From Janthinobacterium sp. LM6 (GTDB taxonomy: Bacteria > Pseudomonadota > Gammaproteobacteria > Burkholderiales > Burkholderiaceae_D), in NCBI RefSeq assembly GCF_002002885.1, contig NZ_CP019510.1, forward strand, positions 3,596,001 through 3,660,000: a stretch of 64,000 nt of DNA, in the 5' to 3' direction. The translations under genes were made by a program, and so were the position numbers. Each line of letters begins with the position of its first letter. The first letter of the stretch is position 1. Positions 57,498-64,000 of the stretch are shown here, piece by piece. The notes under the pieces are model-generated. The model ran no database searches and was not told where the DNA came from. It saw only the letters and a program-made list of their open reading frames with translations.

Positions 57498-57556
57498 CGT
57501 GTCTCCTGGTTTGGATACTCGGTTATTGTTGGAATTTAAAGATTTTCCTTAGTTTC

Positions 57557-57569
57557 GTACGGTCGTGCG
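57557..57569. promoter_or_regulatory. Candidate fatty-acid regulator site (acyl-CoA synthetase)
   Basis: GTACGGTCGTGCG is nearly identical to the site before the thiolase (43113) and shares the ACG-NN-CGT core with the site before the fadB-like gene. It is 60 bp before the acyl-CoA synthetase start, in the spacer shared with selO. Confidence 0.55.
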
Positions 57570-57732
57570 GAAATCGTCAACGCATTTCGATATTGCATTG
57601 CAACATGGAATTTTCGATTCCGTTTTTTGCCGCATTGGCCCCCATTTCCGCGCCCGCCACGCAGCTTGGCGCCGTGCGGTAAAATCGTCTTCCAGGCTGG
57701 CGCACCTTGCCGGTCCCTCTTATCTGACTGGA

Positions 57733-59202
57733 ATTGCCATCACCGCTCATACCTTACCACTGGATAACGCCTTTGCGGCCTTGCCGCCCGCGTTCTATAC
57801 GCGCTTGATGCCCACGCCCCTGCCCGCCCCGTATTTCGTGGCCGCCAGCGCGCCGGCCGCCAGCCTGGTCGGCCTCGATGCCGCGCGCCTGGCCGGGCCC
57901 GATTACGTGGAGCTGCTGAGCGGCAATACGGTTGCCGAGCGCTCGATTCCCCTGTCGGCCGTGTATTCGGGCCACCAGTTCGGCGTCTGGGCCGGCCAGC
58001 TGGGCGACGGCCGCGCCATCTTGCTGGGCGATATCGCCACCGAACACGGCCCGATGGAACTGCAGCTGAAAGGCGCCGGTGCCACGCCGTATTCGCGCAT
58101 GGGCGACGGGCGCGCCGTGCTGCGCTCGTCCATCCGCGAATTCCTGTGCTCGGAAGCCATGGCGGCGCTGGGCATTCCCACCTCGCGCGCGCTGTCCATC
58201 ATGGGTTCGCAGCAAGGCATCATGCGCGAAACGGTCGAGACTGCCGCCGTCGTGACGCGCATGGCGCCCACTTTCGTGCGCTTCGGCTCGTTCGAACACT
58301 GGTTTTACCGCAAGAAGCCGGACGAGCTGAAAATCCTTGCCGATTACGTCATCGACGGTTTTTATCCCCATTTGCGCGCCGCATCAAATCCATATCAAGC
58401 CTTGCTGGCCGAAGTGTGCGTGCGCACGGCGCACATGATTGCGCACTGGCAAGCCGTGGGCTTCATGCATGGCGTCATGAACACGGACAATATGTCCATC
58501 CTGGGCTTGACGCTCGATTACGGCCCCTTCGGCTTCATGGAAGCGTTTGACGCCGAGCACATCTGCAACCATACGGACCAGCAGGGCCGCTACTCGTATG
58601 CCAACCAGCCGCAGGTGGGCCATTGGAACTGCTATGCGCTGGGCCAGGCCCTGTTGCCCTTGATCGGCGAAGTGGAACTGGCGCAGGCGGCGCTGGACGG
58701 CTACCAACCGGCCTTTGCGGACAAGATGAATAGCTTGCTGCGCGCCAAGCTGGGTTTGCGCACGGTGCAGGACGACGATACGGCGCTGTTCGACAGCATG
58801 TTTGCACTGATGCAAGCCAATCACGTGGATTTCACCAACTTCTTCCGCGCGCTGGCGACCTTGCAGGTGGCCGCCCCCGAACACGACACGATGCTGCGCG
58901 ACATGTTCATCGACCGCCCCGCCTTCGATGCGTGGGCGGAAACCTACCGTGCGCGCCTGCGGCAGGAAAACAGTATCGATGCCGAGCGCAGTGCCGCCAT
59001 GAACCAGGTCAACCCGAAATACGTGCTGCGCAACTACCTGGCGCAAGTGGCCATCGAGAAAGCCCAGCAGCAGGACTACACGGAAGTGGCGACATTGCTG
59101 GAAATATTGCAAAAGCCATTTGACGAACAGCCCGAACACCAGCACTATGCGGCCCTGCCGCCCGACTGGGCCAGCCACCTTGAAGTCAGCTGCTCATCCT
59201 AA
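57733..59202 (+). CDS. selO: Protein adenylyltransferase SelO
   Basis: About 489 residues, the usual length. SelO motifs: [54 protein letters not shown] and the metal-binding MNTDNMSI / LDYGPFGFM. The enzyme AMPylates protein Ser/Thr/Tyr residues. No ATG, GTG or TTG start lies where the conserved N-terminus ([17 protein letters not shown]) requires; the frame runs on upstream. Candidates are CTG 57724, ATT 57733 and ATC 57739; ATT is shown, with low certainty. The first in-frame ATG, at 57808, would remove conserved residues. A TAAAAT -10-like box lies at about 57680. MsrB follows. Confidence 0.85.
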   Translation: MAITAHTLPLDNAFAALPPAFYTRLMPTPLPAPYFVAASAPAASLVGLDAARLAGPDYVELLSGNTVAERSIPLSAVYSGHQFGVWAGQLGDGRAILLGDIATEHGPMELQLKGAGATPYSRMGDGRAVLRSSIREFLCSEAMAALGIPTSRALSIMGSQQGIMRETVETAAVVTRMAPTFVRFGSFEHWFYRKKPDELKILADYVIDGFYPHLRAASNPYQALLAEVCVRTAHMIAHWQAVGFMHGVMNTDNMSILGLTLDYGPFGFMEAFDAEHICNHTDQQGRYSYANQPQVGHWNCYALGQALLPLIGEVELAQAALDGYQPAFADKMNSLLRAKLGLRTVQDDDTALFDSMFALMQANHVDFTNFFRALATLQVAAPEHDTMLRDMFIDRPAFDAWAETYRARLRQENSIDAERSAAMNQVNPKYVLRNYLAQVAIEKAQQQDYTEVATLLEILQKPFDEQPEHQHYAALPPDWASHLEVSCSS

Positions 59203-59211
59203 GGAGTCCTT

Positions 59212-59613
59212 ATGACCACGAATAAAGTCAAGAAAACCGACGCCGAATGGCGCGCCATGCTCGACTCGATGCAATACGAAGTCACGCGCCACGCGGCCAC
59301 GGAACGCGCGTTCACGGGCAAGTTCTGGGACCACCACGAACACGGTGTCTACACCTGCGTCTGCTGCAACACGCCACTATTTGCCTCGGACACGAAATTC
59401 GACTCCGGCTGCGGCTGGCCCAGCTATTTCCAGGCGCTCGACCCGGCGAATGTCACGGAAATCGTCGACCGCAGCCACGGCATGGTGCGCACGGAAATCG
59501 TCTGCGCCGTCTGCGACGCCCACCTGGGCCACGTCTTCCCGGACGGCCCGCCGCCCACCGGATTGCGCTATTGCATCAACTCGGCCTCCTTGCGCTTCGA
59601 TCCGCAGCCGTGA
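59212..59613 (+). CDS. msrB: Peptide-methionine (R)-S-oxide reductase
   Basis: A 133-residue MsrB. Zinc-binding pairs CVCC and CAVC (both CxxC) are present, along with the SGCGWPSYF loop and the catalytic cysteine in [12 protein letters not shown]. It reduces methionine-R-sulfoxide in proteins, with electrons from thioredoxin. It follows selO by 9 bp; both act in redox or oxidative-stress physiology, consistent with an operon. Confidence 0.95.
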   Translation: MTTNKVKKTDAEWRAMLDSMQYEVTRHAATERAFTGKFWDHHEHGVYTCVCCNTPLFASDTKFDSGCGWPSYFQALDPANVTEIVDRSHGMVRTEIVCAVCDAHLGHVFPDGPPPTGLRYCINSASLRFDPQP

Positions 59614-59696
59614 GACACAGAATCGCCTGGGAGCAACTCGGTTGCTCCTAAGCCATTCCTAAGATGATTTTAATAAGACCAGTGTAAAGTCTCGCC

Positions 59697-60326
59697 ATGA
59701 AATTTCTATTCGACCTCTTCCCCCTGATCGCCTTCTTCGCCGCCTTCAAACTGGGCGGCATGTATGAAGCGGCCACGCACGATTTCGTGCAGCAATATTT
59801 GTCCGGCTTCGTGTCTGGCGGCCTGATCAAGGCCGACCAGGCGCCGTGGATACTTGCCACCCTCGTCGGCATCGTCGCCACGGCTTGCCAGGTCAGCTAT
59901 CTGCTGTTGCGCGGGCGCAAGGTGGACGGCATGCTGTGGCTGTCGCTGTTCATCTTTGTCGTGTTCGGCGGCGCCAGCATCTACCTGCATGACGACTTCT
60001 TCCTGAAATGGAAGCCGACCCTGATCTACTGGCTGTCCGGCCTGGCCCTCTTGATTGCCCACGTGGGCTTCAAGAAAAACCTGATCCGCAAGACCATGGA
60101 AGCGCAAGTGCAATTGCCCGATGCCGTCTGGAACCAGCTGCTGGCCGCATGGATCATTTTCTTTGGCGCCATCGGCGCGCTGAACCTGTTCGTCGCCTTC
60201 GTGCTGTACAAGGGCGACATGGCCGCCTGGGTCAGTTTTAAAGCGTTCGGCGCGACGGGCATTTTCTTTGCCTTTATCGTGGCGCAAACCCTGTTCCTGG
60301 CAAAACATATCAAGGAAGACGCATGA
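59697..60326 (+). CDS. yciB: Inner-membrane septation protein A (YciB)
   Basis: A 209-residue membrane protein with 5-6 helices. It starts MKFLFDLFPLIAFFAAFKLGG, and the family blocks GGASIYLHDDFFLKWKPTLIYW, QLPDAVWNQLLAAWIIFFGAIGALN and FVLYKGDMAAWVSFKAFG are all conserved. YciB supports cell envelope synthesis and septation. Its end overlaps the start of the bolA gene by ATGA. Confidence 0.94.
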   Translation: MKFLFDLFPLIAFFAAFKLGGMYEAATHDFVQQYLSGFVSGGLIKADQAPWILATLVGIVATACQVSYLLLRGRKVDGMLWLSLFIFVVFGGASIYLHDDFFLKWKPTLIYWLSGLALLIAHVGFKKNLIRKTMEAQVQLPDAVWNQLLAAWIIFFGAIGALNLFVAFVLYKGDMAAWVSFKAFGATGIFFAFIVAQTLFLAKHIKEDA

Positions 60327-60628
60327 TGAGCACCACCAGCACCGAAAACACCGCGCCGGAAACGCGCATGCAGCGCATCCGTACCCGCCTGGAAACGGCA
60401 CTTTCCCCTCTGGAGTGCGTGCTGGAAGACGACTCGGCGCGCCACCGGGGCCATGCGGGCGCCGCCTCGGGCGGAGGCCATTACAATCTACGCATTATTT
60501 CTAGTCATTTTGAGGGGCTCAGGCTCGTCATGCGCCATCGACTGGTGTATGATTCCGTGCACGATATGATGCATAATGAGATACATGCATTGGCGATTGT
60601 GGCATTGGCGCCGTCCGAGGTAGCATAA
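60323..60628 (+). CDS. BolA-family protein
   Basis: A 101-residue BolA-like protein: RMQRIRTRLETALSPLECVLEDDS opens the domain, then GGGHYNLRIISSHFEGL and RHRLVYDSVHDMMHNEIHALAI, the usual BolA core with the His residue for [2Fe-2S] sharing with monothiol glutaredoxins. Two ATGs (60323, 60326) are adjacent; the first overlaps the yciB stop. Two parvulin-type isomerase genes follow, as in related genomes. Confidence 0.9.
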   Translation: MMSTTSTENTAPETRMQRIRTRLETALSPLECVLEDDSARHRGHAGAASGGGHYNLRIISSHFEGLRLVMRHRLVYDSVHDMMHNEIHALAIVALAPSEVA

Positions 60629-60740
60629 GGATGGCGTTTTTGGCGTACCCGGATCACTTGGGTATGCCGTTGCTTCTGGCGCCATGCCTGGATTTCTTTC
60701 CATGCGTTTTTTACGAAACTTTCCCTAACAGGATTTAATA

Positions 60741-61520
60741 ATGACTTTTAAGCCAGCCCGCTTGCTGATCGCACTACTTGCCGTTGTCGCGGTACCTGTT
60801 TTTGCGCAAAATGTTGCCGTTGTTAATGGCAAGCCTATCCCATCGTCGCGCGTTGATGCAGTCGTCAAGCAAGTCGTCGCCCAAGGCCAGCAACCGGATT
60901 CGCCGCAACTGCGCGAAATGATCAAGAAGGACTTGATCGGCCGTGAAGTGCTGATGCAAGAAGCGGAAAACAAAGGTTTCGGTAAAGATGCAGCAGTCAA
61001 GCAGCAAATCGAGAACGCGCGCCAGGCCATCGTCATCAACGCCCTGGTCGGCGACTACCTGAAAAAGAACCCGGTCAACGACGCTGAAATCAAGGCCGAA
61101 TACGACCGTTTCGTGGCCCAGACCGGCGACAAGGAATACCATGTGCGCCACATCCTGGTGGCTACCGAAGCGGAAGCGAAAGACATCATCGCCAAGCTGA
61201 AAGGCGGCGCCAAGTTCGAAGACCTGGCCAAGCAATCGAAAGATGCCGGTTCGGCCGACAACGGCGGCGACCTGGACTGGGCAGCACCATCGTCCTTCCC
61301 GAAAGTCTTCTCCGACGCCTTCGTGAAACTGCAAAAAGGCCAGGTCACCGACACCCCGGTGCAAACGCCTAACGGTTTCCACGTGATCAAGCTGGACGAC
61401 ACCCGCGCGGCAAAACTGCCGACCCTGGAAGAAGTCAAGCCACAGATCGCCGAAGCGCTGCAGCAAAAGAAACTGCAAGCGTATCAGGAAGAAATGATCA
61501 AAAAAGCGAAAGTTCAGTAA
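60741..61520 (+). CDS. Periplasmic parvulin-type peptidyl-prolyl isomerase (copy 1)
   Basis: A 259-residue protein with signal peptide (MTFKPARLLIALLAVVAVPVFA), an N-terminal SurA/PrsA-like helical domain (25-120) and a PpiC domain (about 130-225) with VRHILVATEAEAKDII, GGDLDWAAPSSFPKVFSDA and TPNGFHVIKL. It assists folding of exported proteins by proline isomerisation. A near-identical gene follows in tandem. A GC hairpin without a T-run lies after its stop (61533-61554). Confidence 0.92.
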   Translation: MTFKPARLLIALLAVVAVPVFAQNVAVVNGKPIPSSRVDAVVKQVVAQGQQPDSPQLREMIKKDLIGREVLMQEAENKGFGKDAAVKQQIENARQAIVINALVGDYLKKNPVNDAEIKAEYDRFVAQTGDKEYHVRHILVATEAEAKDIIAKLKGGAKFEDLAKQSKDAGSADNGGDLDWAAPSSFPKVFSDAFVKLQKGQVTDTPVQTPNGFHVIKLDDTRAAKLPTLEEVKPQIAEALQQKKLQAYQEEMIKKAKVQ

Positions 61521-61532
61521 GAACTGACCTCC

Positions 61533-61554
61533 CCGGCGCCCTTTTCGGCGCCGG
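61533..61554 (+). other. GC hairpin between the two parvulin genes
   Basis: CCGGCGCC and GGCGCCGG form a perfect 8-bp stem around CTTTTC, 13 bp beyond the first parvulin stop. No T-run follows, so attenuation or mRNA protection is likelier than full termination. Confidence 0.5.
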
Positions 61555-61630
61555 TCGTGTATTCTGCGCCTGAATGCGTACTGCACGGCAGTCGCGCGTA
61601 TCGATTTTTAGTATATTTTTAGGAATGAAC

Positions 61631-62407
61631 ATGATTTTGAAGCCAGCCCGCCTGATCTTAGCCCTGGTCGCCGTTGTAGCGATCCCTGCGTTCGCGCAAA
61701 ACGTGGCCACCGTGAACGGCAAGGCCATCCCTTCGTCGCGCGTCGACCAGGTCGTCAAGCAAGTCGTCGCCCAAGGCAAGCAAGCCGATTCGCCGCAATT
61801 GCGCGAAGCCATCAAGAAAGACCTGATCGGCCGTGAAGTGCTGATCCAGGAAGCCGACAAGCAAGGCTACGGCACGCGTCCGGAAGTCAAGTCGCAGATC
61901 GACAATGCCCGTCAAAGCATCATCATCAACGCCCTGCTGGCCGACTACGTCAAGAAAAACCCTGTCAAGGACGCTGAAATCAAGGCCGAGTACGACAAGT
62001 TCAAGGCACAAGCGGGCGACAAGGAATACCATGCGCGCCACATCCTGGTGGCCACCGAAGCGGAAGCGAAAGACATCATCGCCAAGCTGAAAGGCGGCGC
62101 CAAATTCGAAGAACTGGCGAAAGTGTCGAAAGACGGTTCCGCAGCCAATGGCGGCGACCTGGACTGGGCTAGCCCGGCTTCGTACGTGAAGCCATTCTCC
62201 GACGCCATGGTGGCCCTGAAACCAGGCCAGGTCACGCAAACGCCGGTGCAATCGCAATTCGGCTTCCACGTGATCAAGCTGGAAGAAACCCGTCCGACGA
62301 AGTTGCCGGCACTGGAAGAAGTCAAGGGCCAGGTGGCCGAGTCGCTGCAACAGAAGAAACTCGCCGCCTACCGCGACGAACTGATGAAAAAAGCCAAAAT
62401 CCAATAA
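61631..62407 (+). CDS. Periplasmic parvulin-type peptidyl-prolyl isomerase (copy 2)
   Basis: A 258-residue paralogue of the preceding gene with the same layout: signal peptide (MILKPARLILALVAVVAIPAFA), helical domain and PpiC domain (ARHILVATEAEAKDII, GGDLDWASPASYVKPFSDA, SQFGFHVIKL). The ATG at 61631 is chosen since AGGA lies 7 bases upstream; one at 61625 is too close to it. Long stretches of nucleotide identity with copy 1 suggest recent duplication or gene conversion. Confidence 0.92.
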   Translation: MILKPARLILALVAVVAIPAFAQNVATVNGKAIPSSRVDQVVKQVVAQGKQADSPQLREAIKKDLIGREVLIQEADKQGYGTRPEVKSQIDNARQSIIINALLADYVKKNPVKDAEIKAEYDKFKAQAGDKEYHARHILVATEAEAKDIIAKLKGGAKFEELAKVSKDGSAANGGDLDWASPASYVKPFSDAMVALKPGQVTQTPVQSQFGFHVIKLEETRPTKLPALEEVKGQVAESLQQKKLAAYRDELMKKAKIQ

Positions 62408-62429
62408 AAACGCCTGATATAAGCTACTG

Positions 62430-62530
62430 CGCGTCGCGCTTTGCGGCCTGCGATGCTCACCGCCTCGGCGGCCCCGTACTTTCGTACGGTTGCGCTTCTC
62501 GGCCACAAATCGCTGCCGCTCGCTACGCTT
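62430..62530. repeat. GTAC-centred dispersed-type repeat (related to copies A and B?)
   Basis: The segment has TGCGATGCTCACCGCCTCGG, then a CCCGTAC-TTT-CGTACGG hairpin and TTGCGCTTCTCGGCC. Its layout, a TGCG(A/T)TGC block followed by a CGTAC(T)TTCGTAC core, resembles copy B at 39737-39840. It is non-coding and sits between the parvulin gene and a terminator. Confidence 0.45.
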
Positions 62531-62555
62531 CTATCAGTCGTTTGGCTAGCTGGAC

Positions 62556-62582
62556 AAGAGCGCTCTTCGGAGCGCTTTTTTT
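62556..62582 (+). terminator. Rho-independent terminator with TTCG tetraloop
   Basis: AGCGCTC, TTCG, GAGCGCT and then seven T: a classic terminator after the second parvulin gene and just before the AlkD-like gene. Confidence 0.9.
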
Positions 62583-62597
62583 ACGCCTGGAGATGCC

Positions 62598-63278
62598 ATG
62601 AATCTACATGAAGAATTAAAAATCGCGCTGGAAGCGGTTGCCGAACCGGGCCGTGCGGGGCCCATGCAGGCCTACATGCGCGACCAGTTCGTTTTCCTGG
62701 GCGTAGCAGCGCCGCAGCGGCGGCTGGCCGCCAGGGGCTTGCTGGCGGACTTGCAAGGCATCGGTGCCGATGCCTTGCTGGAACACGCGCAACTGCTGTG
62801 GCAACAGCCGGAACGCGAATACCAGCACGTGGCGCTCGACATGCTGGCCCTGCACCGGCGCCAGCTGGGCATCGAACACCTCCCCGCCCTGCTCAGCCTG
62901 GCGCGCCAGCGCGCATGGTGGGACAGCGTGGACGGCATGGCGGGCATCGCGGGCGACGTGCTGCAGGCGGAACGGCAGCGCGGCGGCGACGGCCATGCGC
63001 ACATGGAGGGCGCCTTGCGCCATGACGACTTCTGGCTGCGCCGCATCGCCATGCTGCACCAGCTGGGCTGGCGCGCCGACACGGACGCCGCCTGGCTGTT
63101 CGACGCGGCACTGGCGCTGGCCCACGAAGACGAGTTTTTCATCCGCAAGGCCATCGGCTGGGCCTTGCGCGATTACGCGCGCCACGCGCCCGAGGCCGTG
63201 ACGGCGTTTGCCGACGCGCACCGCCAGCAACTATCGCCGCTCAGTTACCGCGAAGCGTTGAAGCACCAGCCACGCTGA
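62598..63278 (+). CDS. AlkD-like DNA alkylation repair protein
   Basis: A 226-residue HEAT-repeat protein. The pattern MQAYMRDQFVFLGV..PQRR, RAWWDSVDGMAGIAGDVL, DDFWLRRIAMLHQL and FFIRKAIGWALRDYAR matches the DNA alkylation repair (AlkD) family, whose members are glycosylases that remove alkylated purines without flipping the base. The WxxVD and WLRR residues of the DNA-binding face are present. Its 3' end overlaps the convergent TetR gene by 38 bp. Confidence 0.9.
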   Translation: MNLHEELKIALEAVAEPGRAGPMQAYMRDQFVFLGVAAPQRRLAARGLLADLQGIGADALLEHAQLLWQQPEREYQHVALDMLALHRRQLGIEHLPALLSLARQRAWWDSVDGMAGIAGDVLQAERQRGGDGHAHMEGALRHDDFWLRRIAMLHQLGWRADTDAAWLFDAALALAHEDEFFIRKAIGWALRDYARHAPEAVTAFADAHRQQLSPLSYREALKHQPR

Positions 63279-63933
63279 AGGCCGAGCCGCCCAGCAGGCG
63301 CAGTGCGGCATCGATGCGCGGCGCGGCATCCCAGGCCGGCGCGGGCGCCAGCAAGCCCAGCGCCATCTGCCGCAGCGGTTCGGCAATCACCATGGCCAGC
63401 AGCAAGCCGGCCATTTCGTGGCCATCGCGCCCATCCCGCCCATCCTGCAGCGCCAGATGGCCGCGCGCGGCCTGGCGCTGCAGCCAGTCGGCCAGCAGGG
63501 CCGTGCCCCGCTCGATGCCATTGCGCTGATACACGGCAAGCAAATCCGCGCGGGCGGGAAACTCCGTGCACAGCAGGCGGAACAGCCCGACGGCGTCCGC
63601 CGTCAGCACGCGCGCCGCCATCGCCTGCAAGATCTCTTTTAACAGCGGCAACACCTCGCCAGGCCCGGCCGCATCGTGCGCCATGGCCGGCAGGAAAGCA
63701 TCCGTCCAGCCGCGCACCACCAGGGCAACCAGTTCCTCGCGGTTGGCCGCGTATTGATACAGCGATTTCTTTGCCATGCCCGCATGGCGCGCCACCGCTT
63801 CCATGGTTGTGGCCGCATAGCCTTCGTGCAGCAGCAGCCAGGTGGCCGCCTGCACGGCCGCCTCGCGCGCTTCCTCGGGCGGCCGTGCCGGACGGCCCCG
63901 TCCGCGCAAGGCCTTGCTCTCTTCTTCCTGCAT
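63241..63933 (-). CDS. TetR-family transcriptional regulator
   Basis: A 230-residue regulator. The HTH (AATTMEAVARHAGMAKKSLYQY, residues about 41-62) follows a Gly/Arg/Pro-rich N-terminus (ALRGRGRPARPPEEAREAAV). The C-terminal helical domain (about 75-225) binds the effector; it contains a degenerate Gly/Asp repeat (QDGRDGRDGHE). The ATG at 63933 has GGAG upstream. A 17-bp palindrome 51 bp upstream may be its operator. The controlled gene would lie beyond the right edge. Overlaps alkD by 38 bp. Confidence 0.92.
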   Translation of the reverse strand: MQEEESKALRGRGRPARPPEEAREAAVQAATWLLLHEGYAATTMEAVARHAGMAKKSLYQYAANREELVALVVRGWTDAFLPAMAHDAAGPGEVLPLLKEILQAMAARVLTADAVGLFRLLCTEFPARADLLAVYQRNGIERGTALLADWLQRQAARGHLALQDGRDGRDGHEMAGLLLAMVIAEPLRQMALGLLAPAPAWDAAPRIDAALRLLGGSAFSVAGASTLRGN

Positions 63934-63983
63934 GCCAGCTCCAAGCTTGATCGATGAGCAATTTTACACTGAAACATATTTAG

Positions 63984-64000
63984 GAAACGCAATGCGTTTC
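63984..64000. promoter_or_regulatory. Candidate TetR operator (17-bp palindrome)
   Basis: GAAACGCA-A-TGCGTTTC is a perfect inverted repeat at the extreme right edge, 51 bp upstream of the TetR start, where an autoregulatory operator for a divergent unit is expected. It may extend beyond the window. Confidence 0.55.

Overview
The window looks like the chromosome of a GC-rich betaproteobacterium of the Oxalobacteraceae (Janthinobacterium/Massilia-like). That placement is inferred from base composition, the ygfZ / mltG-tmk-holB neighbourhood, the DUF4936 and NRDE genes beside ygfZ, the style of the fatty-acid genes and the dispersed repeats; no rRNA or marker-gene comparison was possible. No tRNA, rRNA, CRISPR array or intact mobile element was found.

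Layout. Bases 1-10.8 kb are a signalling island: a 5'-truncated GAF hybrid histidine kinase with three receivers, a CheR methyltransferase, a receiver-kinase, and two large paralogous PAS hybrid kinases that face each other with overlapping stop codons. Bases 10.97-14.1 kb hold an exported alpha/beta hydrolase, an AT-rich orphan gene with a nuclease-like E/D...QxK signature, a decayed IS3-family transposase end, a structured dispersed repeat and an AHSA1 protein. Bases 14.2-18.9 kb are a MarR-controlled tripartite drug-efflux operon (EmrB, outer-membrane channel, EmrA). An elongation factor G and an outer-membrane phospholipase A follow.

Bases 22.6-32.5 kb are mostly housekeeping: a PRMT-like methyltransferase, an ankyrin protein, TatD, two small enzymes, the mltG-tmk-holB operon, and divergent ygfZ-DUF4936-NRDE. 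Bases 32.6-39.7 kb are a pentose-type sugar operon (LacI regulator, xylulokinase, transaldolase, three ABC importer genes) behind a 32-bp perfect palindrome. Bases 39.7-50.3 kb hold small enzymes, a thiolase, an MHS-type transporter, a LysR/DUF2798 pair, an apparently catalytically dead alpha/beta-hydrolase lipoprotein and a FadB-like beta-oxidation protein.

Bases 50.9-55.8 kb are a compact soluble chemosensory module: a triple-PAS chemoreceptor, CheR, CheD and a triple-CheW scaffold, with no CheA or CheB. The remainder holds an acyl-CoA synthetase, SelO, MsrB, YciB, BolA, two tandem parvulin isomerases, an AlkD-like repair protein and a TetR regulator with a palindrome upstream.

Themes. The thiolase, FadB and acyl-CoA synthetase genes each carry an ACG-NN-CGT motif 60-75 bp upstream, which suggests one fatty-acid regulon. 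The most unusual items are the structured repeat whose stems co-vary between two copies, the orphan nuclease-like gene, the pseudo-hydrolase lipoprotein, and the chemosensory module built from triplicated PAS and CheW domains.
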